DNA from: Acidimicrobiia bacterium
GTDB lineage: Bacteria; Actinomycetota; Acidimicrobiia; Spongiisociales; Spongiisociaceae
NCBI GenBank assembly: GCA_003229305.1
Contig: QIDH01000058.1
Span: 1-64,000, forward strand
Direction: 5' to 3'
DNA length: 64,000 nt
Shown here one piece after another: positions 1 to 9,209 of the stretch; within the stretch, counting starts at the first letter, position 1; every line of letters starts with the position of its first letter. Position numbers and translations under genes: made by a program. The notes beneath the pieces were generated by a model. The model saw nothing but the letters and a program-made list of their open reading frames with translations, was not told the DNA's origin and made no database searches.

Positions 1-1
1 G

Positions 2-616
2 AGCGCGGATATCGAGGCTCTGTTCACACAGTGGCGGGCGTCTGAGGCGAAGCTATATCCGATGGTTGTGGTCAGCCCGCACCAGTATGAGGCGAATCTC
101 AGGCTGGTGCGGGCAATGACCGACGATTTGGCCGACGTCACCACAGTCGAAGGTTTGATCGACGTTTACGAGCATCGAGCCGACCGGCTGGCAGCCGCGG
201 TCGGGCGTTCGGAAGTCGCGGCGCCCTCTGAAGTTGTTGCACCCCTGCTCATGGACGCCGCCTTCCTGGGGCGCTATCGAGAAATCCCTGCGGAGCGACA
301 GCAGGCGGATGCGGCTCATCGGATCGCCAAGGCCGGGAACGGGCCCACTTGGGTGACTCTCGCAGAAACTGGAGACGACGGGCCAGATGCCGCGACGGGA
401 TTCCAGCGCGTCGAAATGAGGGTGCCAGACGGCCTTGGCATGCACACGTACGTAGATATCGACGCGTCCACCTTCTTACCGCTCTACGGCGTCGAGTTTC
501 TCCAGCTTGATCCAACGACTGGCGAACACGTTGAAGGGCAACCCCGTCCAGAGCGCAAGGCGTTTACTGATCGCCAAGAATGGCTCACGGTGATTGCCGG
601 GGTGAAGGAGGCGTAG
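2..616 (+). CDS. Hypothetical protein, truncated at the window start
   Basis: Frame is open from base 2 (SADIEALFTQWRASEAKLYPMVVV...) to the stop at 616; no recognised family. Confidence 0.6.
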   Translation, partial: SADIEALFTQWRASEAKLYPMVVVSPHQYEANLRLVRAMTDDLADVTTVEGLIDVYEHRADRLAAAVGRSEVAAPSEVVAPLLMDAAFLGRYREIPAERQQADAAHRIAKAGNGPTWVTLAETGDDGPDAATGFQRVEMRVPDGLGMHTYVDIDASTFLPLYGVEFLQLDPTTGEHVEGQPRPERKAFTDRQEWLTVIAGVKEA

Positions 617-686
617 GGACCGGCCTCCGCAACCGTTCGTAGAACACCCGAGGGCAGGGACATCCTCGGCCTGTCCATATGGCCGA

Positions 687-1859
687 TCAGGAACCACTTC
701 GAGCGGCGCTCAGCTCGTCATAGATTTTACGGTGATCTGCCGCCGCCCGACTCCAAGTGAAGCGCCGCGCCACATCAAGGCCGCCGGCACTGAGTCGGCT
801 CCGCATGGCACCGTCCTCCATAAGCCGTCGCATTGCCGAGGCCAGGCCGACATGGTCGCCTGGCGGCACGAGAATCGCCGTTTCATCATCCGACAGGTAC
901 TCGCGGAAGACTGGAATGTCACTTGCTATCAAAGGCAGGCCAACTGCAAGTGCCTCCATGGCAACCAGACCCCAGCCCTCCTTGACGGACGGGAATAGAA
1001 ACGCATCCGCTGAGTGGTACCAAGCAGCTAGCTCACGATCCGAGACCGTGCCGAGTTGAACAACGTCATCGTCCATCGAAATGCCGAGCTCTTCGGCCCT
1101 GGCGAAGGCAGCGCTCCGATATGGCGTGTGGTCCTGGAAGGAGTGCCCGCCGACGATGGCAAGCAGCGGTGGAACCTCCAATGAGAGCTTCAAGGCCGCC
1201 AGCGCTTCGATCATCTCAATCGTGCCCTTCCTGGGCTCGATTCCTCCGACAGTCAAGAACAAGAACCTCGAGTCGGCGCCGATGGAGGCCCGCAAACCGG
1301 CGCAGTCGAGATCGGCCGGCCTCGCCAGCTTGGCTGTGTTGACCCCGTTGTAAATGACCGTGGCCTTGAGCCCGAAATCTTTACTCAAAAGTCCTTGCCA
1401 TTCGCGACTGACAACAATCAGGTTGTCCGGTTCGATGATCGCCTGACGCTGGCAATCGATGAGCGCCTGAGTCGTAAAATCGTCGACATGATGCACCGTC
1501 CGGAGCACAGACGGCCGATTCGGGTTGTCTGACGCCAGCTCGTCCCTGACGCGTGCGGCAGCCCGCGCCGCAATGCAGTCCTGAGTGTGGAGAATCGGAA
1601 AGTCTTTGATCAAGGGCCGCAGACCGTCCGCCAACGCGTCCACGGATCTGAAGACGCGCTCGTCGAGTGTGTCGGCCCATTCCGGAGCCGCGATGAATGT
1701 CGTTGGCACACTTGTTTCGCGAAAAAATCCAACGCTCGCATCGCCGAGGGCGATGATGTGGACCGCCACTCCATCGTCGATGAGCGCCTTGGCCAGCTCT
1801 AGCGTGTGAACAACTCCACCCCGAGGTTTCGTCGAGTAGGTGATCAGGGCGACAGTCAT
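687..1859 (-). CDS. Glycosyltransferase family 4, MSMEG_0565-type
   Basis: GT4 features (GGIEPRKG, FPSVKEGWGLVAMEALAVGLPLIASDIPVFRE); N-terminus MTVALITYSTKPRGGVVHTLELA typical of the MSMEG_0565 family; Nit1C-type neighbours. Confidence 0.88.
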   Translation of the reverse strand: MTVALITYSTKPRGGVVHTLELAKALIDDGVAVHIIALGDASVGFFRETSVPTTFIAAPEWADTLDERVFRSVDALADGLRPLIKDFPILHTQDCIAARAAARVRDELASDNPNRPSVLRTVHHVDDFTTQALIDCQRQAIIEPDNLIVVSREWQGLLSKDFGLKATVIYNGVNTAKLARPADLDCAGLRASIGADSRFLFLTVGGIEPRKGTIEMIEALAALKLSLEVPPLLAIVGGHSFQDHTPYRSAAFARAEELGISMDDDVVQLGTVSDRELAAWYHSADAFLFPSVKEGWGLVAMEALAVGLPLIASDIPVFREYLSDDETAILVPPGDHVGLASAMRRLMEDGAMRSRLSAGGLDVARRFTWSRAAADHRKIYDELSAARSGS

Positions 1860-2008
1860 CCGAGTAGTCGCGCCTCAACCAACCGACGAAGCATCGACGC
1901 CCAAAGTGGCTGCACCAAGAAAGGACTGCTCCCGGCCCGCCGGAGCGTGATCCCCACCTGCGCGACCGCTGGGGTGTAGAGGCACATGTCCGCCGAGCGC
2001 TGGATGCT

Positions 2009-3553
2009 TCACCGATTCCTCCGAAACTCGCTGATCTCCGGTCTGCGGGTAGCGATGGCAATGGCCATCAAAGCGGCCCTGGCGTTCGTCGGAGCCACTA
2101 TGCACCCTACATCCTCGAGCTGGCTTCGCTGGCTGGCGATACCTTGTGGATCGGCATTCGTGCCCAAGACATACACGACGACCTGGGGTCCGCCCTCGAT
2201 CGCCATGACTTCGGAGCATGCGGCTGCAAGCTGGCCCGCTGGATCGTCATGACTTCCGTATCCCAAGACGACATCGATCAGGACCACTGCAGTCTCACCT
2301 GAAGCCCCTTCGCTCTGAATCAACTCGACTCGGGAAGCCGGATCGATCATTGGGTGCGGCCTGCCCTTGGTGTACTCCTCTTCGCCGAGGTCGAGACATC
2401 TATGGGCACCGATGCCTATGGAGTCGAGGCCTAAATCTGGTTGGAGCGGCGTGTTCGAGTACACGGCCAAGCCTTGTTCGGAAATCAGTGTCATGGCCTC
2501 GAAGCAGAGCGTTCCTCCAGAGAACAGGCCTCGAATCGCAGTTCGCGAGCCGTCAACTCGGTTGATTGCCTTTGCAGCCAGATCGATCAGTCCGGTGTCA
2601 TCTGGAACAAACTCGGCGCCGAGCTCGGAACTGATCGCAATGACGCCCTCCTCGAGGTCGGAAGCCAAAGAGACGTGGGGAGCAACGTCGATGGTTTGGT
2701 CGAGGCCAATGAGCGCCGCCACGATCGGTTTGGAACCGGGTCTGTTGAGCAGTCGTTTCGAAACGGTTGGTGACGGCGGCTTGGATACCAACAGGATGGC
2801 CTGAGTCTGGGGGTCGTTCTCGAAACTTCTGATCGCTTGGTCGACCATCGGGCCGCCCACCGCCTCTGACAGGTCCCTCCCTCCGACGCCAATCACTTGG
2901 GAGACACCAAGCCCGGCACGGTCGATCAGGCTCATCACCTCTTGAGCGCCGGTCCCCGCAGCTGCGACAACGCCGATCGACCCCTTTCGAACCGCATTGG
3001 CGAAACCGAGGCCGACCCCATCGATAACCGCGGTTCCGGCACCCGGGCCCATCACGAACAGTGCGCGCTCTCCGGCTCGTCGTTTCAATTCGATTTCGTC
3101 TTCGAGGGAAACGTTGTCGCTGAACAGCAACACGTCCATCCCCGCACTGATCGCTTTGTGGGCCTCGAGCGCCGCGTAGTCGCCGCCGACCGAGATGACA
3201 GCCAGGTTGGGCGGCTCCTGGAGTCCTGCTGTCTCGGTGACGCTCAGGATCGAAGTGTGATTCGTGCCAGATTCGGTCGCGGGCTGCGAGGTGAACATGA
3301 CCTGTTCAGCGTTGGAGAAGGCACGGTCGGCGTCTGTACCTCTGGCCGCCATGATCAGATCGTTGACGGTCAGGTCAGCCAGGCCCGCTGGATCGAATCC
3401 TTCGTCGATCAGCAATTCGACGTTGGCGGGCGTACCGGTGACGACGGTCCCCCATAGGATTCCAGGAGTCACGAGGATCGCTCGCGAAGCGGCGAGCAGT
3501 TTGACGGAATCGAGGTACTTGTTCACGTGGCTTCGAATGCTGGCTTGACTCAT
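2009..3553 (-). CDS. fdrA: FdrA-like acyl-CoA synthetase-fold protein (AllF-type putative oxamate transcarbamylase subunit)
   Basis: 514 aa; VMGPGAGTAVIDGVGLGFANAVRKGSIGVVAAAGTGAQEVMSLIDRAGLGVSQVIGVGGRDLSEAVGG typical of FdrA; ATG overlaps the stop of carbamate kinase. Confidence 0.9.
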   Translation of the reverse strand: MSQASIRSHVNKYLDSVKLLAASRAILVTPGILWGTVVTGTPANVELLIDEGFDPAGLADLTVNDLIMAARGTDADRAFSNAEQVMFTSQPATESGTNHTSILSVTETAGLQEPPNLAVISVGGDYAALEAHKAISAGMDVLLFSDNVSLEDEIELKRRAGERALFVMGPGAGTAVIDGVGLGFANAVRKGSIGVVAAAGTGAQEVMSLIDRAGLGVSQVIGVGGRDLSEAVGGPMVDQAIRSFENDPQTQAILLVSKPPSPTVSKRLLNRPGSKPIVAALIGLDQTIDVAPHVSLASDLEEGVIAISSELGAEFVPDDTGLIDLAAKAINRVDGSRTAIRGLFSGGTLCFEAMTLISEQGLAVYSNTPLQPDLGLDSIGIGAHRCLDLGEEEYTKGRPHPMIDPASRVELIQSEGASGETAVVLIDVVLGYGSHDDPAGQLAAACSEVMAIEGGPQVVVYVLGTNADPQGIASQRSQLEDVGCIVAPTNARAALMAIAIATRRPEISEFRRNR

Positions 3554-4488
3554 TAGGCGTTACTTCTGACCAGTCTTGTACCCGCGTCACCGCGCAGCGC
3601 TGCGCCGAGATGGTCGCTTGACGTGATGATGACATAGTCTCCGCCGTCATCTAAGAACTCGATCGCCGACTCGACCTTTGGACCCATACTTCCATCGGCG
3701 AACTCCCCGCTCGCCAAATAGCGAGCGGCCTCCACAGTCGTCATGTGGTGGACCGGGCGTTCGTTGACGGTGCCGAACCCGAGGAAAACATGTTCAACGC
3801 CGGTGACCATCGCGAGCACATCTGCCTTGACCTCTCTCGCAATCGTCACGGCCACGCGATCCTTGTCAATCACGGCATCGACACCTTGTAAACCGCCTCC
3901 ATCGAGCGTGATCGGGACCCCTCCTCCGCCACCTGCCACTACCAGGTATCCATTGTCGACCAGCGACTTGATCGCTGCGGCCTCGAGCACTCCGCTTGGC
4001 CTTGGCGATGCCACCAGCCGGCGATGGCCACGTCCCGAATCCTCGCCGACGGTCCAACCTCTGGCTCGAGCTTCGTTGATGGCTTCGTCGTCGAGAAACG
4101 GCCCGATGGGTTTCGTCGGATGGGAAAACACCTCGTCGTCCAGGTCAACAAAAACGTGGGTCACAAGCGCGACCAGTTGGTCTCGGCATCCAGGCAACTG
4201 TTCCCAGAGGGCCCTGATGATCAGGCTCCCCATGTAGCCCTGGGTCATCGCTCCGACCAGATTCAGCGGCATGACAGGCACGCTGTGCCTGCCAGCATGC
4301 TGTTGAACCGCCAGATTGCCGACTTGGGGGCCATTGCCATGGGTCACGACGACCCGGTGACCATCTATGACGACTTCCCCGAGGGCTGTGGCCAGTCTCG
4401 TGGCATTGGCTGCCTGCTCTGCAGCTGTTCCGGACTCCCCCGGTCGGATGAGTGCGTTTCCTCCGAGTGCGAGGACGATCGTGCTCAT
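3553..4488 (-). CDS. arcC: Carbamate kinase
   Basis: STIVLALGGNALIRPGE...VVVTHGNGPQVGNL...VAGGGGGVPI...DKDRVAVTIA amino acid kinase signature; start taken at the internal Met (ORF open to 4518). Confidence 0.93.
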   Translation of the reverse strand: MSTIVLALGGNALIRPGESGTAAEQAANATRLATALGEVVIDGHRVVVTHGNGPQVGNLAVQQHAGRHSVPVMPLNLVGAMTQGYMGSLIIRALWEQLPGCRDQLVALVTHVFVDLDDEVFSHPTKPIGPFLDDEAINEARARGWTVGEDSGRGHRRLVASPRPSGVLEAAAIKSLVDNGYLVVAGGGGGVPITLDGGGLQGVDAVIDKDRVAVTIAREVKADVLAMVTGVEHVFLGFGTVNERPVHHMTTVEAARYLASGEFADGSMGPKVESAIEFLDDGGDYVIITSSDHLGAALRGDAGTRLVRSNA

Positions 4489-4854
4489 GTCGGTGACCGA
4501 GCCAGGGACCCAGGCCAACCTACGAAGGGCCTAATGGCGAAAGGCCAATGGCAACAGTCTTTGAGCATACGCCTGGCGGCGCTTGCTGTTGGGGCGAGAT
4601 ATCTACGAAAAGCCACGGAGTGTTGAGGATAGTAGACGGCTTGGCGAAGAACCATGCTGAGGACAAGCCCAAAAGCCTCATCGCACCTCCGAGTGTCGGT
4701 GTATATAGTGTGTCAGATAGAAGATGGACGTTGCCGAAAGTAAACGGCCAACCGCTCGACCTCGGAAGCGATGGGGACCGGAAAGGCCACGTTCGGCGCT
4801 GATCAGGTCACGACTCGAGGCGGGCCGCAAGACCTGGCGAACCGAGGAGGGTGA

Positions 4855-5718
4855 GTGATGAGTTCCCCAAAGGTGACCAGACGAGTAATCGATGGCCACA
4901 GCCACATTGGTGCGATGGAGCCCTGGCAGTTCTACGACCTCAAAGAACCGGTTACGCCGACCGTCTACGACTTTCCGGACGCTGCTTCCTACCTCGAGCA
5001 GCTAGACAGCGTTGGGGCAGAACGTGGGCTTGTTATCCCGAACTACGGCATACCGGTGCAATCCCAGCCGTTTTCGCTCAACGCAGTCATGCTGGACGCG
5101 CTCACCGCAAGCGATCGCCTCGCAGGAGCGCTGTGGGTCTCATTCCTTCCGCAGAACAAAGAAATGACGATGGAGTCACTCAGCCACGCAGGCGAGCAGC
5201 GGGTGGTTGCCCTGAAAACCACGTTCCTTCTGGGGGGGAACCCCAACCCGGACGAATGGGACGACGATACGCGTGAGGTCGCTAATGCGTGCTTCGATAT
5301 CGCCGAGGAACACGACCTTGTCTTCCACTTCCACACCAGCCCTGGCGGTGCCTCGGATCTCAACAACTTCATCCCATTGGTCGAAAAGTACGGGAAACGG
5401 GTCAAGATCTACCTCGTCCATTTCGGAGGCGGTGTGAGCGGTCATATAAGGCTCGTCCCCAAGTTCCTCGACTGGGTCGAGGAGGGCTACAAGGTCTACG
5501 CAGACACAACTTGGACTGTCGGGTTCGGCACCCGGTGGCTCCTCGACGAGATCGAGAAGCGAGGCGTGGGCGAGGATCGAGTAATTTTTGCCTCAGATGA
5601 ACCATGGAGCGACTTCTGGGGCGAATACTGGAAGATCGAAGGTGCCAACGTGAGCGAAGAGCTGAAGAACCGCGTGTTCTATCAGAACTTCGAGGACCTC
5701 TATGGCTCAGCCTGGTAA
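4855..5718 (+). CDS. Amidohydrolase-related TIM-barrel protein (Amidohydro_2 type)
   Basis: N-terminal VIDGHSHIG metal motif, FHFHTSPGG, YLVHFGGG, VIFASDEPWSDF C-terminal Asp motif. Confidence 0.85.
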   Translation: MMSSPKVTRRVIDGHSHIGAMEPWQFYDLKEPVTPTVYDFPDAASYLEQLDSVGAERGLVIPNYGIPVQSQPFSLNAVMLDALTASDRLAGALWVSFLPQNKEMTMESLSHAGEQRVVALKTTFLLGGNPNPDEWDDDTREVANACFDIAEEHDLVFHFHTSPGGASDLNNFIPLVEKYGKRVKIYLVHFGGGVSGHIRLVPKFLDWVEEGYKVYADTTWTVGFGTRWLLDEIEKRGVGEDRVIFASDEPWSDFWGEYWKIEGANVSEELKNRVFYQNFEDLYGSAW

Positions 5719-6871
5719 CTCGCCGGTTCTAAGGCCTGAACTCGGTCCGCTGATCGCGGACATCCAGAGTCGAGGATTACGGATCGAGAGGGTCGGTGAG
5801 ACCACCAGGGTTGGGGGAGCCGGTCCATCTGACGCAGGAATGATCAGCATTGACGGTGTTTTTATCACGGCTCCTGTCGGTGCAGACTTCGTTGCCGACT
5901 CGCCTTATTTTCTGCGGGAGGACTCGTTTGGGGAGTTGGCCGTCTTCAAAGGGGATGAGCGGATGGCCCCCGCCGAGATCGCCGATCGGCCCAAGTTTTA
6001 CGAGCTCTCGACCGCCGATGGAATCCCATACTGGAAGATAGCGCTGCTCCACCTGGACTCGCTGGCAAGCACTGTGGTGCAGACCTGTGCCTATTGGGAT
6101 ACGGATGACCAGTGCAAGTTCTGTGGAATCGAACTCTCACTTGAATCTGGAAACACAATACCGGCGAAGCGGCCAGAGCACCTGGCCGAAGTGGCTGTGG
6201 CAGCCAAGGAGCTGGATGGTGCGGTCGATATCACTCTGACAACCGGAAGCACCTACGGCCCCGACCGTGGTGCGCTTTACCTTGGGCGATGCGCACAGGC
6301 CATGCATGACGCCAGCGGCCTGCCGGTCGAAGCTCAATTCGAACCGCCTGACGACCTCGATGTGATCAATCAGGTTCACGACATGGGGATCAGCGCCGTA
6401 GGCATTCACGTTGAGTCGTTCGACCCCGTGACGCTGGCCGATATCGCACCACCGAAAGCCAGGACCGGTATCGAAGGATATTTCGGAGCCTGGGAGAGGG
6501 CGGTCGAGGTGTTCGGTGAAGGGCAGGTCTCTACATATGTCATTCTCGGGATGGGTGAGGACCCTGACCTGACCGTCGAGGGGTGCAAGCGGGCAATCGA
6601 CATGGGCGTCTACCCATTCATCGTGCCGCTCCGGCCAGTACCCGGCAGCCTCCTCGAGAATCTTCTGCCGCCAGACGCCGACTACACAGAGTCGATTTAT
6701 CGTCGGGTGGTGCCCTATCTGGTCGAGCGCGGTATCGGGTCCTGGACCGTCTCAGCTGGATGTGCCCGCTGCCAGGCGTGCTCTGGCATGAGTCTTTTCG
6801 AACAGGAATACATTGAACTTGCACCAGCATCAGACAACCGAACTCGTATCCCCGTTCGATCCGTCAGTTGA
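5702..6871 (+). CDS. Radical SAM protein, MSMEG_0568-type
   Basis: CAYWDTDDQCKFCGIE (CX8CX2C), TTGSTYGPDRG, YVILGMGEDPD; second Cys set CARCQAC near the C-terminus. Confidence 0.88.
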   Translation: MAQPGNSPVLRPELGPLIADIQSRGLRIERVGETTRVGGAGPSDAGMISIDGVFITAPVGADFVADSPYFLREDSFGELAVFKGDERMAPAEIADRPKFYELSTADGIPYWKIALLHLDSLASTVVQTCAYWDTDDQCKFCGIELSLESGNTIPAKRPEHLAEVAVAAKELDGAVDITLTTGSTYGPDRGALYLGRCAQAMHDASGLPVEAQFEPPDDLDVINQVHDMGISAVGIHVESFDPVTLADIAPPKARTGIEGYFGAWERAVEVFGEGQVSTYVILGMGEDPDLTVEGCKRAIDMGVYPFIVPLRPVPGSLLENLLPPDADYTESIYRRVVPYLVERGIGSWTVSAGCARCQACSGMSLFEQEYIELAPASDNRTRIPVRSVS

Positions 6872-7364
6872 CCTCGAGTCCATCGGCACTCGACCAGAAG
6901 TTGTCTGCAGGCCGACTGCGTCGGAGGCCGAGCGGAAGATCTGCGCCGAGCTCAGGCATGAGGTATTTGTCGTAGCGCAATCAGTATTCGATACAACCGA
7001 TCAGGACGCCCGCGACGACGACGATACGACGACTCACTTGGTGGCAGACATCGGAGGTGTGGCAGGGGGCACGGTGAGGATCTACCGCCTGGACGACTAC
7101 GGCCTATGGAAGGGCGATCGCTTGGCAGTGGTGCCATCGTTGAGAAGCAAGGTGATCGGCGCGCGACTGGTCCAGACTGCCGTGCAGACGGCAGGTGAGC
7201 TCGGCGGCTCCGAAATGATCGCCACGGTGCAGGTGCCAAACACCCGGTTCTTCGAACGACTGGGTTGGCGACAAGAAGGCGAGCCCATCCTCGCGTACGG
7301 AGTGCCACACCAAACGATGAAGATCGCCCTCGAGCGACAATGGTTGGCCGAAGGTTCGTGCTGA
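6813..7364 (+). CDS. GNAT-family N-acetyltransferase, MSMEG_0567/sll0786-type
   Basis: LRHEVFVVAQSVF...THLVADIGGVAGGTVRIY...VIGARLVQTAV...VPNTRFFERLGWR GNAT pattern; directly follows the radical SAM gene. Confidence 0.82.
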   Translation: MNLHQHQTTELVSPFDPSVDLESIGTRPEVVCRPTASEAERKICAELRHEVFVVAQSVFDTTDQDARDDDDTTTHLVADIGGVAGGTVRIYRLDDYGLWKGDRLAVVPSLRSKVIGARLVQTAVQTAGELGGSEMIATVQVPNTRFFERLGWRQEGEPILAYGVPHQTMKIALERQWLAEGSC

Positions 7365-7377
7365 GGTGGGGACCGGG

Positions 7378-8388
7378 CTACAGAGGAGCGATGCCCGTGA
7401 GATGGTCGTCTGGGAACCGTAGGATTGTCTGCGAGACACCCTGGCTGACGAGGTTGAATTCGCCAGTCTCAGTAACAGCGCCGATCGTTTCGCATGTGAG
7501 GCCGCGAGCGACAAAAGGGGCACGACACTCCTCGATTCGAGCGGGGTCAGCGCACAACAAAAATGAGAAAGCAGGAAAGGCGATTAGCCACTGCTCGATC
7601 GGGACGCCCTCTGGGACCGGTATCGAGTCGAGTTCGACTATCGCTCCAGCTTGCCGTGCTTCGAGCAGCATCGCCAATGACCCGAGCAGGCCGGCCATGC
7701 TCACGTCTTTGGCCGCCACAGCGTCACCGGCGTCAGCCACTTGCGCAAGCGTCCTGACATCGCCGGCCATTTGATCGCGACGCTCATCGAACGACGCAAA
7801 GAAGGCAAAGTCCTCTCGCATCGTTCCGTCGAGGCTGCACGCCAGGAGGATCGCCTGGCCAGGCTGGACGTTGCGAACGGAAAGCAAGGCAGTTGCCTCG
7901 CCGATCCCGAACGCCGAGACGGATGCAGGACCGTCCCGCACAGTGAGGTGACCGCCGACGATCGGGACATCGTACATAACGCTGGCGTCCCGCATTCCTT
8001 CTAGCACCAGCTCGATTATGGGCTCAGGGCCGACGACAGTGTCGAGGATCCCGAGGGGAGTCGCACCCATCGCTGCGAGGTCGTTGACGTTGGCCAAGAC
8101 TGCTGCGAAGCCTGCAGCTCTCGGGTCCGCGTCGACGAAAGGCGGAAACATGGCTTCGCCCCCAACGACGACTTGACCGCCCCGGGTCGGAACGAGGGCG
8201 CCATCGTCTCCTGGCCCTGTCAACCAGTCGGTGACACCGAAGACGTCCGAGACCAATCCGATGGGCGACTTCTGGGCAACCCCAGCATGCGAACGGTATG
8301 CCTCGATGATCCGATCCAGTGTCACGCGTACATCGTCAAGGTAGGCGTCCCGCGGCTTGCGACCTGCAAACACGAAGCAGTCGGTCAT
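7378..8388 (-). CDS. AIR-synthase-related protein, sll0787-type
   Basis: GGEAMFPPFVDADPRAAGFAAVLANVNDLAAMGATPLGILDTVV, IVGGHLTVRDGPASVSAFGIGEA (AIR synthase/PurM fold). Confidence 0.86.
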   Translation of the reverse strand: MTDCFVFAGRKPRDAYLDDVRVTLDRIIEAYRSHAGVAQKSPIGLVSDVFGVTDWLTGPGDDGALVPTRGGQVVVGGEAMFPPFVDADPRAAGFAAVLANVNDLAAMGATPLGILDTVVGPEPIIELVLEGMRDASVMYDVPIVGGHLTVRDGPASVSAFGIGEATALLSVRNVQPGQAILLACSLDGTMREDFAFFASFDERRDQMAGDVRTLAQVADAGDAVAAKDVSMAGLLGSLAMLLEARQAGAIVELDSIPVPEGVPIEQWLIAFPAFSFLLCADPARIEECRAPFVARGLTCETIGAVTETGEFNLVSQGVSQTILRFPDDHLTGIAPL

Positions 8389-8435
8389 CTATGCTTGTAG
8401 GAAAGTGCACGGACATTGAGTATAGGAGACGCGAC

Positions 8436-9209
8436 ATGAGGCCCTGGTCTATCGGCCGGCGCGACCGGACAACAAAACCACGGCGTCTGGGACTTACGCA
8501 TGTCATCGACACCGGCGTCCCCATCGAACATATTCGCGGGCTGCTGGATGTCGTCGCGGACTACGCCGACATCTGGAAATTTGGATTTGGAACCAGCTAC
8601 CTGGATCCAACGGCAGTCAAGAAAATCGGTGTCCTGTCGGACGCCGGCATCCTGGCCTGCGTTGGCGGCACCCTGCTGGAGGCTGCTTGGCTCGAGTCGA
8701 ACGAACATGAGTGCCTTGCATGGGCGAAGGACATGGGATTCCCATGCGTCGAAGTATCCAACGGAGCATCCGGGATGTCCACGGCCGAGAAGCGGGAATT
8801 GATCGAGGTCGCCGCGGCCGACTTTGTAGTTCTTTCGGAGGTCGGTAGCAAGGATCCTGCCGATCCGGTCGTCGCTTCCGCGTGGGCGCAGGAAATGGCC
8901 GCAGACCTTGTGGCAGGCACCACCTGGACCATCGCCGAGGGACGTGAGAGCGGGACTGTCGGCCTATACCGACCAGACGGTTCCTTGAGGTGGGATTTGG
9001 TGGAGGCCATCGCGGAAGAGGTCGGTATCGACAGAGTGATCTTCGAAGCGCCCAGAACCTCGCAGCAGACAGCCTTGATTCGGAAATACGGATCGAATGT
9101 GTCACTCGGCAACATCGCGCCTCACGATATTCTCGGTTTGGAATCGCTCCGGCGTGGGCTCCGCGCCGGCACCCTGGCTGCCCACGCCGACCCCAAAAGG
9201 GCACCATGA
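8436..9209 (+). CDS. Phosphosulfolactate synthase (ComA)-like protein
   Basis: RRLGLTHVIDTGVP...ADIWKFGFGTSYL...ACVGGTLLEAAW...FPCVEVSNG...VLSEVGSKD matches the ComA/PSL synthase layout; AGGAG upstream of ATG 8436. Confidence 0.82.
   Translation: MRPWSIGRRDRTTKPRRLGLTHVIDTGVPIEHIRGLLDVVADYADIWKFGFGTSYLDPTAVKKIGVLSDAGILACVGGTLLEAAWLESNEHECLAWAKDMGFPCVEVSNGASGMSTAEKRELIEVAAADFVVLSEVGSKDPADPVVASAWAQEMAADLVAGTTWTIAEGRESGTVGLYRPDGSLRWDLVEAIAEEVGIDRVIFEAPRTSQQTALIRKYGSNVSLGNIAPHDILGLESLRRGLRAGTLAAHADPKRAP

Noticed and set aside
1381-2219. 226-aa and 114-aa minus-strand ORFs between the glycosyltransferase and fdrA
   Set aside because: Arg/Gly-rich frame-shifted translations overlapping supported genes; no family signal.
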